From JBJHCA01 sp050485785 (GTDB lineage Bacteria; Bacteroidota; Bacteroidia; Chitinophagales; Saprospiraceae), in the NCBI GenBank assembly GCA_050485785.1, contig JBJHCA010000028.1, positions 1 through 38,244 of the forward strand: DNA of 38,244 bases. Reading direction: 5' to 3'. Positions 24,497-31,961 of this stretch are shown here, in pieces. The notes under the pieces were generated by a model. That model was given only the letters and a program-made list of their open reading frames with translations. It was not told the origin of the DNA and did no database searches. The position numbers and the translations under genes were made by a program. Within the stretch, counting starts at the first letter, position 1. Every line of letters begins with the position of its first letter.

Positions 24497-25285
24497 TTGT
24501 TAAGCTTGCGTGATCAAACCGGCGAAGCACTGGAGATTCGACATTACCCCGAACGCATAATCAGTCTTGTGCCCAGTATTACAGAGCTCCTGGCCTTTCT
24601 TAAACTGGATGATCAGGTGGCCGGAATTACCCGTTTTTGTGTAGAACCCCGCCATTGGTACCGAACCAAAAAGCGGGTTGGAGGCACAAAGACGCCGCAT
24701 TTGGATACTATAGCCACCCTTAAACCGGACCTCATCATTGCCAATAAGGAGGAAAATGTGCGGGAGCATGTTGAACTCCTTAGAAGCACAGCACCGGTGT
24801 ATGTGAGCGATGTGCATGATATTGACAGTGCGTGCAGGATGATTGAGGATATTAGTTTGCTGACCAACAGAGTGCTGCCGGGAGAACAGTTACGCGCAGC
24901 CATTATGAAACAGGCTGACGAATGTGAGCAGAGAATCAGGCCTTTAAGACCATTGAGAGCCGCTTATCTGATTTGGCAGGATCCGGTAATGGTTGCCGGA
25001 GGAGGCACTTTTATCAACCACATGATGAGCAGGGCAGGCCTGATCAACATATTTGGCAATACAGATCGCTATCCACAAGTATCCGTTGAGGAATTGACAG
25101 CCGAGAATCCGGAGCTTGTTTTATTGTCATCCGAGCCTTTCCCCTTTAAGCAGTCACATGCAGATGCCTGGCAGGCACTGTTACCCGAAAGCAAGGTTAT
25201 ATTAGTGGATGGAACAATGTTTTCATGGTATGGAAGCCGAATAGTCAGAGCTTTTAAATATATAGCTGCATTAGATATGTCGTGA
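24497..25285 (+). CDS. BtuF-like helical-backbone metal/cobalamin-binding protein, no signal peptide
   Basis: A 262-aa protein of the class III periplasmic-binding fold: PERIISLVPSITELLAFL near the start, DQVAGITRFC, PDLIIANKEENVREHVELL, a long linking helix, then AGLINIFGNTDRYPQVSVEE and PELVLLSSEPFPF. The family binds cobalamin, haem or siderophores for an ABC importer. Here the first residues read LLSLRDQTGEALEIRHYP, so no signal peptide precedes the domain, and the start must be TTG (24497) because a TGA lies in frame at 24476 and no ATG or GTG is between. Cytosolic versions are known in Bacteroidota, from memory. No transporter genes are adjacent. A six-base hairpin (25277-25293) overlaps the stop. 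Confidence 0.75.
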   Translation: MLSLRDQTGEALEIRHYPERIISLVPSITELLAFLKLDDQVAGITRFCVEPRHWYRTKKRVGGTKTPHLDTIATLKPDLIIANKEENVREHVELLRSTAPVYVSDVHDIDSACRMIEDISLLTNRVLPGEQLRAAIMKQADECEQRIRPLRPLRAAYLIWQDPVMVAGGGTFINHMMSRAGLINIFGNTDRYPQVSVEELTAENPELVLLSSEPFPFKQSHADAWQALLPESKVILVDGTMFSWYGSRIVRAFKYIAALDMS

Positions 25286-25340
25286 GGCGACATAATAGTG
25301 ATATTTTTCAAAAAATTTGCTGGTTTTGTTATCATCCGAC

Positions 25341-25367
25341 ATTTGAGTTAGCTTTTTAGGCTCAAAT
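25341..25367. repeat. Inverted repeat between the BtuF-like and beta-helix genes
   Basis: ATTTGAG (25341-25347) and CTCAAAT (25361-25367) flank a 13-base T-rich spacer. It is 55 bases after one gene and 61 before the next; it may be a regulator site or weak terminator. Confidence 0.3.
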
Positions 25368-25428
25368 CGTGTATTTAGTGATGAGCTTGTTTATCATTGT
25401 GCATCATTCACTTTAATGTCTTACACCC

Positions 25429-27084
25429 ATGATGAAAACAGTATCCCCCTCGAGTTATTTTTGGTTAAGCTGTTTATTAGCCCTTTCCGTATCGCTCAAT
25501 TCTACATTTGCTCAAAACATTGTGTACGTTAACATCCAAGCAACCGGCTCCAATAACGGCAGCAGTTGGGCTTCGGCTTTTGTCCATTTGCAAAGCGCAC
25601 TGATCTATGCCTGCAATAATGCCCCTGCTGAAGTATGGGTTGCTTCGGGCACCTATTACCCGGATGAAGGAACCAATCAGGTGCCGTACAGCAGGGAGTC
25701 ATCTTTTAATCTTTGCAACGGTGTCGCAGTGCTGGGTGGTTTTCCGGCAACCGGCAATCCCGGAATGGGACAGCGCGACCCCTATGTTCATGAAACCATC
25801 CTGAGCGGTGATCTGATGCAGAATGACGGTGAACTGGTCTTAGGACCTTCGTTGGTTTCCGCTCCATCCCGTTCTGACAATGCATACACAGTAGTGTTGG
25901 CCAGCCAGGTACAGAACACGGCAATACTGGATGGATTTATTATTGAGTCCGGCAATGCCACGCATCAGAGTGGCTCTCCGTTTTCTGCACCCCGGGCCGG
26001 CGGTGGGTTGGTGATTAACGGTGGGTCACCGCAAATCCGGCATTGTGTTGTCCGCTTTAACTCCAGTGTGGCAACCGGAGGCGGGGTATTGGTAACGGGA
26101 AATGCCACTCCGCTTATTGATCATTGCCGCATTGAAAGTAATTTCACCGTTGGAGATGGAGGAGGTATTTACAACAACAGTGCAGTTTTTGATCTGGTGA
26201 ACACCAAGATTCGCGGCAACAGGGCCGCAACCAATGGCGGGGGCATGTATAACAACTTCAATGCTTCACCACGCATATCCGGTTGTGTAATTTCGGGCAA
26301 TATGGCACTAGCCGGCGGAGGAATGTTTAATGTGAGCAGTTCTTCTCCGGTTATTGTCAATTGTACGTTTACCGGCAATCTGGCCACCAGTGCAGGTGGG
26401 GCATTGAACAACATGAGCAATTCCAATCCCCAGATTGTCAACTGTATCATTTACAGAAATATGGCTTTGGGCAGCACAGACGGTCTTTTCGCTTCCATTT
26501 ATAATCACATGTCCAATTCCACGGTTTCTTATTCTATCATTCAGCATGCCTGGTCCGGTGGAGGATTGACCTGGGATCTTCAGGCCGGTACGGATCTGGG
26601 CAATAACAAAGATGTTGATCCACATTTTGAGGTTCTGTTGAATCCCGCTAATGCTCCGGATGTTTCCGGAGATTTCCGGCTGCTGGAAACATCTCCGGCC
26701 ATCAATGCCGGGAAACCCGATATTGACGGACTTTTTCTGCATACCCATGATATAGCCGGCACTCCGCGGGTGGCCGGAGACACCATCGATATGGGAGCCT
26801 ATGAATATCCCCTCAACGTCAGTGTGTTTAACCCTGTAAGAGAACAAACCCTTCTTTTGACACTGTTTCCCAATCCCACCCGCCAATATCTGGGCATTGA
26901 GGCTTTAGAGAACATTGAACTGATTATTGTTACGATAAGTGGACAAGTTTTGCGCAAGCTCAGTGTGGATTACGGATATGTGAGTATGGACGTGTCGGAT
27001 TTGATTCCCGGCTACTATTTCATCCATGCGTATAATGCTGATGGTCAGGTGCAAAGTGTTCCTTTGATTATATCAGAGCGATAA
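25429..27084 (+). CDS. Secreted beta-helix protein with T9SS C-terminal sorting domain
   Basis: A 551-aa exported protein. Signal peptide to about residue 28 (SLNSTFAQ). Residues 30-130 match the opening of polymorphic/choice-of-anchor beta-helix proteins: IVYVNIQATGSNNGSSWASA, AEVWVASGTYYPDEGT, NGVAVLGGFPATG, then AYTVVLASQ. Residues 150-370 are right-handed beta-helix rungs with the repeated pattern GGGhxxxxSxPxhxxCxhxxN, for example GGGMYNNFNASPRISGCVIS followed by GNMALAGGGMFNVSSSSPVI. Residues 470-551 form the sorting domain (LTLFPNPTRQYLGIEA, VTISGQVLRKL, LIPGYYFIHAYN), which directs outer-membrane translocation by the type IX system. Likely role: cell-surface or released adhesin or polysaccharide-binding protein; no catalytic residues of a lyase stand out. 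Confidence 0.85.
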   Translation: MMKTVSPSSYFWLSCLLALSVSLNSTFAQNIVYVNIQATGSNNGSSWASAFVHLQSALIYACNNAPAEVWVASGTYYPDEGTNQVPYSRESSFNLCNGVAVLGGFPATGNPGMGQRDPYVHETILSGDLMQNDGELVLGPSLVSAPSRSDNAYTVVLASQVQNTAILDGFIIESGNATHQSGSPFSAPRAGGGLVINGGSPQIRHCVVRFNSSVATGGGVLVTGNATPLIDHCRIESNFTVGDGGGIYNNSAVFDLVNTKIRGNRAATNGGGMYNNFNASPRISGCVISGNMALAGGGMFNVSSSSPVIVNCTFTGNLATSAGGALNNMSNSNPQIVNCIIYRNMALGSTDGLFASIYNHMSNSTVSYSIIQHAWSGGGLTWDLQAGTDLGNNKDVDPHFEVLLNPANAPDVSGDFRLLETSPAINAGKPDIDGLFLHTHDIAGTPRVAGDTIDMGAYEYPLNVSVFNPVREQTLLLTLFPNPTRQYLGIEALENIELIIVTISGQVLRKLSVDYGYVSMDVSDLIPGYYFIHAYNADGQVQSVPLIISER

Positions 27085-27539
27085 TTTGTTAACCAGTTAC
27101 TACTAAACGTTCAGCAAAAGCGAACAAAGGGCCACTTGCCCTAAACTGACAGCAGGATTGTGTTTACATAAGGGCCATAATCTTTCTATTCTGCAGCATA
27201 CTGGAAAAGTTGACTGCCATGGCTTTCGAGATGTAGTATCGTAGACTGCACTAATTCAATTAACATTCATTGTTTAAGAATTTATTCAATGTGGCCTTTT
27301 AGGGGTGTAACTACCCTTTGTAGTAAAAATTTCCTCTAGAAACAGTGATTTGATAATTTTAGCTCAATGGACCGGAATGACTGTCTGTACTTTGATTCAG
27401 AGTGCATGCCATATAGCTTTCCATCTTGCCTTATGATTACTTGAACCCATTTGAATAATTAATTTATAGATATTGGCACGGTGTTTGGTATTGAGAATAT
27501 TTTTATTATTCCATTTCTCAACCTTTTAAATCATTTCTC
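27085..27539. other. Intergenic region before the first lipoprotein cassette
   Basis: 455 bp with no supported gene. AGGGC-CACTT-GCCCT (27128-27142) is a small hairpin 44 bases after the beta-helix gene but lacks a T-run. An AGCTCAATGG string near 27361 recalls a tRNA D-arm but nothing else of a tRNA follows. The last 67 bases belong to the duplicated promoter block. Confidence 0.5.
27473..27489 (+). promoter_or_regulatory. Conserved promoter-like element of lipoprotein cassette 1
   Basis: TTGGCACGGTGTTTGGT has a perfect sigma-54 -24 half (TTGGCACG), ten bases after GG comes GG rather than the usual GC. It is conserved in cassette 2. The predicted start, about 12 bases later, leaves a leader of 40 nt. 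It may be a sigma-54 variant or the site of another factor. Confidence 0.4.
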
Positions 27540-27657
27540 ATGAAAAAGATCAACCAAGCAATGGGAATGGTTATGCTGCTGGCGCTAACCATATTCCTTA
27601 CCGCATGCCAGAAAGATGCTCACCTACCGGAGTTTGAAGAGACTCCACAGTATTTTA
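27473..27657 (+). repeat. Duplicated 5' cassette block, copy 1
   Basis: About 185 bases closely matching 28656-28838: promoter-like GGCACGgTGTTTGGT, leader with ATTCCATTTCTCAACC and CATTTCTCATG, the signal-peptide codons ATGGTTATGCTGCTGGCGCT onward, the lipobox, and ACTCCACAGTATTTT. Similarity stops where the mature bodies begin. Confidence 0.85.
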
Positions 27658-28337
27658 TGATGGAACCGGCAGGAGACTACTTTTCCTACAGTGAATTGGA
27701 AGCCTGTCTGGGTAATGAAGTAACTGTTCATTTTAACAATGGTTACAGCAACGATTGTGGTAATATTCAAATCCAAATGTGGGGTCCAGACGATGATGGC
27801 TGGGTTCAGGTTTTCGGCCCAAGTGATGAATGGGAAAATGGTTTGGCCATTTACACATTTACACCTGAATCAGAAGGATCTTATGCATTCAGAGGCCAAT
27901 ATACCAGAACCGGATCACCTTCTACCTGCCCAAATGAATCGATTAGCTGGACAGAGGCCGCATTTGATCTTGAAGTGATTTCATGCCTGGCCTGTACAGA
28001 TGAATTTGATGTTCAATTGGATTGTGATGAAACCAGCACCCTTACAGTTTCATTTTCTCCGGCAGAGGCTGGTACGTACGTAATTCAGGGTGGTTTGACT
28101 AATGGAACTACAATTGTTTCAGCTTCAAGCAACAATAGCAATATTGTACAAAATACAGACCATCCCAGTGTAACCAACAGCAGTTCAAATGTAACCCGCT
28201 GGGAAGGCGACCTGGATGCTTGTGAAGAAGTGGTCATTACCATTACATTCACAGGAGGAAATGGTGTGGGTAGCTGGTCGGCCAAGTCTTCGCCTGATGG
28301 AGAGCATGGCGATGCAGATTCAATTGAATGCAATTAA
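27540..28337 (+). CDS. Lipoprotein of cassette 1, unknown function
   Basis: A 265-aa predicted lipoprotein. Signal peptide MVMLLALTIFLTAC with Cys 23, then QKDAHLPEFEETPQYF. The mature body is beta-rich, very acidic and Cys-containing (paired Cys in CLACTDEFDVQLDC), with an Ig/PKD-like middle (NGLAIYTFTPESEGSYAFRG) and a Ser/Asn/Thr-rich second domain (SASSNNSNIVQNTDHPSV). No catalytic motif and no family recognised. Its first 45 residues are nearly the same as those of the next lipoprotein, but the body is unrelated. It has its own promoter-like element and terminator. Being acidic and probably surface-facing, it could be a binding or shielding protein; that is a guess. Confidence 0.75.
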   Translation: MKKINQAMGMVMLLALTIFLTACQKDAHLPEFEETPQYFMMEPAGDYFSYSELEACLGNEVTVHFNNGYSNDCGNIQIQMWGPDDDGWVQVFGPSDEWENGLAIYTFTPESEGSYAFRGQYTRTGSPSTCPNESISWTEAAFDLEVISCLACTDEFDVQLDCDETSTLTVSFSPAEAGTYVIQGGLTNGTTIVSASSNNSNIVQNTDHPSVTNSSSNVTRWEGDLDACEEVVITITFTGGNGVGSWSAKSSPDGEHGDADSIECN

Positions 28338-28392
28338 AGGTATCCTGCTTGACTGATAATCAATTCAGTCTTACACCAATAGTTTGAAACAG

Positions 28393-28436
28393 AGGCCTGT
28401 AGTTTGCCCCCGGCAAGCCACAGGCCTTTAATTTTT
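28393..28436 (+). terminator. Terminator of lipoprotein cassette 1
   Basis: AGGCCTGT (28393-28400) pairs with ACAGGCCT (28420-28427); an inner TTGCC/GGCAA stem extends it. The tail TTTAATTTTT follows. The core gTAGTTTgC...GGcAAGC is also found in the terminator of cassette 2. Confidence 0.9.
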
Positions 28437-28655
28437 ATGTGTACCCTCAAAGTGAAACCGGCAGTGAAGAATAGATTAGCCTGATGTATAGCCAAATATT
28501 TATATTCCTACCAAGCAGAATCTGCACAATAATTATGGCATTATTTTGACATATCTGTATAAAAATAGACGCCTGCAATAGTTTATAAGGCTTTATTGCA
28601 AAAAAATATGAAAAAAATACAACTTGGACAAATATGAACACGTAACTAATAAATT

Positions 28656-28672
28656 CTGGCACGATGTTTGGT
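28656..28672 (+). promoter_or_regulatory. Conserved promoter-like element of lipoprotein cassette 2
   Basis: CTGGCACGATGTTTGGT differs from copy 1 at two positions only and keeps GG-N10-GG. Sequence on both sides is much less conserved, so the element itself seems to be constrained. Confidence 0.4.
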
Positions 28673-28838
28673 TTATAGAAATGCTTTTATATTCCATTTC
28701 TCAACCAACAAACCATTTCTCATGAAAACACTCAACCTAGCAAGAGGTATGGTTATGCTGCTGGCGCTAACCATCACCTTAACCGCATGCCAGAAAGACA
28801 TCCAACTACCGGAGATCGATGATACTCCACAGTATTTT
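28656..28838 (+). repeat. Duplicated 5' cassette block, copy 2
   Basis: Matches 27473-27657 through promoter, leader, signal peptide and the first residues after the lipobox, with scattered substitutions and small indels. Conservation of the noncoding leader as well as the coding part points to a recent duplication or to selection on both. Confidence 0.85.
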
Positions 28839-29579
28839 TTGACTGTAGCAGCTGGAGATTGTGACTGCGTTGGAACTTATGAAGATTCCGAACAAACATT
28901 CCATTTAGACGCAAATCTTACACTTACAGTTTGGAATGACGGAGAATCTCTTCACTTTACTTTGGTCCGCGGAGGTCATCCTACCAATAACTTTAACAAT
29001 GTTTGGTTTTCTTTAACCGAAACCAGTCCTAACGCAGGCAACAGAATTAAGACAGGCACTCCGGTAACATCCTATAGTTGGGACGTCGGTCTGGGTGCAG
29101 GATGGGAAAACTGTGCTCAGCTCTCTATGTGGATCAAAGTTGCCGGACTCAATAATTCTCCGGGGAATGAAGTTGAAGGCAATTTTTCCTATTATCTTCG
29201 TGCTCTGTGTGAACTCATTCCTCCCGATTGTGAGGAGTGGGATGAAGAAACTGCATTTGGCGGAAGCTTTGCAGGTGCAGGGAATGCTTGGTGGTATTAC
29301 TTTGATACAGAAGGTTCTGAAACTCAACCCATATATACAGGCCAGCATGAGACTGATGGCACTGTGACCTGGACCGGAACTCATTTGGTCATAGACCTTG
29401 GTAGCTGGAGTCTTCAGGATGATGATGAAGCAGTAAAAGTTCAGGGATATGACGAAGTACCTACTGAACGCCCTGCTGCAGGTTTGTTTAATACTTACAA
29501 AGGGAATGAGTTAACTATTGAGGGAGATGGCAGCAGATATTATGTTATCCATCTTGATGTCAGGATATGCAATGACTAA
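28722..29579 (+). CDS. Lipoprotein of cassette 2, unknown function
   Basis: A 285-aa predicted lipoprotein with lipobox LTAC (Cys 23) and QKDIQLPEIDDTPQYF. The body has two parts. Residues 50-165 are beta-rich, opening with CDCVGTYEDSEQTFHLDANL and ending NFSYYLRALCE. Residues 170-285 read like a compact sandwich: ETAFGGSFAGAGNAWWYYFD, YTGQHETDGTVTWTGTHLV, DDDEAVKVQGYDEVP, ELTIEGDGSRYYVIHLDVRI. I do not recognise either domain. The frame is open from a TTG at 28668, but that would place the promoter-like element inside the gene; the ATG at 28722 starts the signal peptide. Paralogous to the preceding gene only at its 5' end. Confidence 0.75.
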   Translation: MKTLNLARGMVMLLALTITLTACQKDIQLPEIDDTPQYFLTVAAGDCDCVGTYEDSEQTFHLDANLTLTVWNDGESLHFTLVRGGHPTNNFNNVWFSLTETSPNAGNRIKTGTPVTSYSWDVGLGAGWENCAQLSMWIKVAGLNNSPGNEVEGNFSYYLRALCELIPPDCEEWDEETAFGGSFAGAGNAWWYYFDTEGSETQPIYTGQHETDGTVTWTGTHLVIDLGSWSLQDDDEAVKVQGYDEVPTERPAAGLFNTYKGNELTIEGDGSRYYVIHLDVRICND

Positions 29580-29640
29580 TCAATCGCGATTCAACGTATT
29601 TAAATAGCCTACGTATATCGACTATTACAGTCTGTTACCG

Positions 29641-29678
29641 GCCCGTAGTTTACATCTGGTAAGCTACGGGCTTTTCTT
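29641..29678 (+). terminator. Terminator of lipoprotein cassette 2
   Basis: GCCCGTAG (29641-29648) pairs with CTACGGGC (29664-29671), with TTTAC/GTAAG continuing the stem inward. TTTTCTTT follows. It is similar in design and sequence to the terminator of cassette 1. Confidence 0.9.
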
Positions 29679-29736
29679 TGGCCGGGAAGGGCAGAAAAGA
29701 CCTTAGTGTAGAGAATCCGGCATGCAATCAAGCAAC

Positions 29737-29767
29737 TTGAAAATGTGGTAGTGTAATGATACCTTTG
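29737..29767 (+). promoter_or_regulatory. Promoter of the DJ-1/PfpI-SDR operon
   Basis: TTG (29737-29739), a 20-base spacer, and TACCTTTG (29760-29767) give the best -33/-7 pair in the window. It overlaps an in-frame ATG at 29756, which therefore cannot be the start. Transcription should begin near 29773. Confidence 0.6.
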
Positions 29768-29791
29768 CAGTCAGAACCTATGCCTATGACC

Positions 29792-30382
29792 ATGAAAAAA
29801 CGCACTGTGGCCATCCTGATTTTTGATCAGGTAGAAGTACTTGATTTTACAGGCCCTTTTGAAGTATTTAGTGTTGCCTCGGAGCTGTTGTATAACATTT
29901 TGTTTGAAGTAAAAATAGTGGCTGAAAACACTTCACCGGTTTCTACGGTCAACGGCATGAAAGTGATTCCCTCGCAAAGCATCTACGATATTTCGGAATG
30001 CGATATTCTCGTAATTCCTGGTGGTGTAGGTACTCGCAAGTTGCTCAACAATACCCGGCTCATTCAGCATATACAAAACCTGCATCAGAAGGCTAAATAT
30101 GTGATGTCGGTATGCAGTGGTGCATTGCTGCTGGCCGAGGCCGGCCTGCTCAACGGGCAGGCATACTGCACTCATCGCGATATCTATGCCGATATGGAAA
30201 AGCTTGTACCCGATGGCAAACCCATGAAAGGTGAGCGTTTTGCTTCAGCCGGTAAAGTGTTTACCTCTGCCGGCATATCAGCGGGTATCGACTTATCATT
30301 GCATATCTTAAATCTGATGCATGGTGATGAAGTAATGCGGCGTACTTCCGGGTATATGGAATACCGTTTATGGGTAGATTAG
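29792..30382 (+). CDS. DJ-1/PfpI-family protein
   Basis: A 196-aa cytosolic protein with the class I glutamine amidotransferase-like fold. MKKRTVAILIFDQVEVLDFT begins the first strand, with GPFEVFSVA after it; CDILVIPGGVGTRKLL is the loop before the nucleophile elbow; SVCSGALLLAEAGLLNG holds the reactive Cys (about 108); THRDIYADMEKLVPD follows. The DxxGPFEVF opening is typical of isonitrile hydratase-like and AraC-associated DJ-1 domains, rather than of PfpI proteases. No DNA-binding domain is fused. In-frame ATGs exist at 29756, 29780, 29786 and 29792; the promoter excludes the first and the family N-terminus favours the last. The 3' end overlaps the SDR gene by 13 bases, so they are translationally coupled. 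Substrate unknown. Confidence 0.8.
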   Translation: MKKRTVAILIFDQVEVLDFTGPFEVFSVASELLYNILFEVKIVAENTSPVSTVNGMKVIPSQSIYDISECDILVIPGGVGTRKLLNNTRLIQHIQNLHQKAKYVMSVCSGALLLAEAGLLNGQAYCTHRDIYADMEKLVPDGKPMKGERFASAGKVFTSAGISAGIDLSLHILNLMHGDEVMRRTSGYMEYRLWVD

Positions 30383-31164
30383 CAGGCAAATCAGCATTAA
30401 TTACCGGTGCTGCCCGGGGAATAGGTGAGGCCATCGCAAGGCTTTTTCACCGCGAAGGAGCATACGTAATCCTGTCCGATATACGCCACAAGCCCGGCAT
30501 GGCAATTGTGCAGCAATTAGGTAGCCGCAGTCTTTACATTCCACTTGATGCAGGAGATGAACTACAGTGGCAACAAGCAACGGAACAAATACTATCTCGT
30601 TTTGGACACCTGGATATTTTGGTGAATAACGCCGGAATCACCGGATTTTTAGAAGCTACGGGCCCGTTTGATGCCGAAGGTTCAGACCTGAATACATGGA
30701 ATGAAGTTCATCGGGTGAATGCCACAGGCGTTATGCTTGGCTGTAAGTATGCCATTCAAATGATGAAACTCCGGGGTGGCAGTATCATCAATTTATCGAG
30801 TCGCAGTGGAATTGTGGGTATTCCGGGCGCTGTGGCTTATGCCTCGAGCAAGGCATCTGTCCGCAATCACACTAAAAGCGTAGCCTTGTATTGTGCCGAA
30901 AAAGGCTACCGTATCCGGTGCAATAGCATTCACCCTGCTGCAATCATGACGCCTATGTGGGAGGCCATGCTTGGCGATGGAGAGCAACGGGAAGCCTTGA
31001 TTCGTCGTATTGAATCAGGGATACCTTTGGGTCATTTTGGCGAACCCAATGATGTGGCTTATGCAGCATTGTACCTGGCATCTGATGAATCAAAATACGT
31101 TACCGGTATTGAATTGACCATTGATGGGGGTATTTTAGCCGGCAGTGAGGCTTCGCCTGAATAA
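30370..31164 (+). CDS. Short-chain dehydrogenase/reductase
   Basis: A 264-aa NAD(P)-dependent oxidoreductase of the classical SDR family. Cofactor motif TGAARGIG (12-19), NNAG (86-89), catalytic Ser in NLSSRSG (143-146), and YASSK (Tyr157, Lys161). The C-terminal end YVTGIELTIDGGILAG is the usual SDR finish. An acidic residue in LSDIRH after the second strand suggests NAD rather than NADP. The substrate cannot be read from sequence. It starts inside the DJ-1 gene; one possibility is that both act on reactive carbonyl compounds, but that is inference from the pairing alone. Confidence 0.88.
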   Translation: MGRLAGKSALITGAARGIGEAIARLFHREGAYVILSDIRHKPGMAIVQQLGSRSLYIPLDAGDELQWQQATEQILSRFGHLDILVNNAGITGFLEATGPFDAEGSDLNTWNEVHRVNATGVMLGCKYAIQMMKLRGGSIINLSSRSGIVGIPGAVAYASSKASVRNHTKSVALYCAEKGYRIRCNSIHPAAIMTPMWEAMLGDGEQREALIRRIESGIPLGHFGEPNDVAYAALYLASDESKYVTGIELTIDGGILAGSEASPE

Positions 31165-31253
31165 TTAGCAGGTATCTGCATAGTTTAATTCATCTGCTCT
31201 TTTGTCCGTACTATTTTCAATCAGCATGTACCGGGTGCTTAACCGCTGAAAGT

Positions 31254-31961
31254 TTAATGACCAAAATGCTGCCTGATGGCTTCACATGCCCTGTGCACGC
31301 CGGTACCTGCAGCCTCGCCAATAACCACGAGATTGGCAGAATGTTTGAGCTCGTAATTGATATACGGATGAGGATCTATGTAATACACGGGAATGGTTTC
31401 ATCGGCAAAAGCCACCAGCCCGGCAGCAGGATACACCTGCATGGAAGTACCAACGATCAGCAGTGCCTGTGCCTGCTTCACCAGCGGGATAGCTTCCTCA
31501 AGTGCAGGAACATATTCTCCGAACCATACAATATGCGGCCTGAGCTGGGTGCCCATTTCGCATAAATCGCCCCTTTTCAGGTCTTTAAACCAGTCATATA
31601 CCAGCTCGGGGTGTCCCGTACTGCGTACCTTGAGCAATTCGCCATGAAGGTGCAGCACCCGGGTACTGCCGGCCCGTTCATGCAGATCGTCAACATTTTG
31701 TGTGATCACCTGCACCTCGGCCACATTTTCAAGCCCGGCTAATGCCCGATGTCCTTCATTGGGTTGGGTTTGCAGCAACTGAGCCCGTCGTTGATTGTAA
31801 AAATTCAGCACCAGGTCGGGGTTGTTTTCCCAGGCCTGTGGTGACGCTACTTCAAGTACATCGTAGTCCTCCCACAGCCCGCCGCTGTCTCTGAAAGTTT
31901 TAATGCCGCTTTCAGCACTGATTCCTGCTCCTGTAAGGGCAACAATTCTGGGTTTGGTCAT
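31254..31961 (-). CDS. cobB: Sir2-family NAD-dependent protein deacylase
   Basis: A 235-aa sirtuin removing acyl groups from lysines with NAD. Motifs: ALTGAGISAESGIKTFRD (8-25), TQNVDDLHERAG (87-98), catalytic His in HLHGEL (106), RPHIVWFGE (141-149), VGTSMQVYPAAGL. Tyr55 and Arg58 in FYNQRR form the YxxR pair typical of class III enzymes that prefer succinyl or malonyl groups. The four zinc cysteines normally between HLHGEL and LRPH are not there: only one Cys (134) remains in this region. The ATG at 31961 overlaps the TGA of nnr in ATGA, so the genes are coupled; an upstream ATG at 31973 is less likely. Sequence downstream to 31164 has no terminator. Confidence 0.9.
   Translation of the reverse strand: MTKPRIVALTGAGISAESGIKTFRDSGGLWEDYDVLEVASPQAWENNPDLVLNFYNQRRAQLLQTQPNEGHRALAGLENVAEVQVITQNVDDLHERAGSTRVLHLHGELLKVRSTGHPELVYDWFKDLKRGDLCEMGTQLRPHIVWFGEYVPALEEAIPLVKQAQALLIVGTSMQVYPAAGLVAFADETIPVYYIDPHPYINYELKHSANLVVIGEAAGTGVHRACEAIRQHFGH

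Larger units (their letters stand above)
28338..28721. other. Intergenic region between the two lipoprotein cassettes
   Basis: 384 bp holding the terminator of cassette 1 (28393-28436), then about 200 AT-rich bases with no supported gene (long A-runs near 28598-28620), then the promoter block of cassette 2. Confidence 0.6.

Noticed and set aside
24012..24530. 172-codon minus-strand frame opposite trxB
   Set aside because: It lies antisense to conserved trxB codons and shows no domain or signal peptide.
25950..26520. Short repeated GGAGG/GGTGG strings that recall tandem repeats or CRISPR units
   Set aside because: They encode the Gly-rich turns of successive beta-helix rungs; spacing is irregular and they are not direct repeats with unique spacers. 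No CRISPR array is present in the window.
26308..26886. 192-codon minus-strand frame opposite the beta-helix gene
   Set aside because: Its repeated I/G/N-rich text mirrors the beta-helix repeats on the other strand; not an independent gene.
27355..27430. tRNA-like string (AGCTCAATGG resembling a D-arm)
   Set aside because: No acceptor stem, anticodon stem or GGTTCGA-type T-arm follows at the right distances.
28447..28662. 71-codon minus-strand frame between the lipoprotein cassettes
   Set aside because: It arises from AT-rich DNA, is low in complexity (I, F, Y, Q) and crosses the promoter block of cassette 2.
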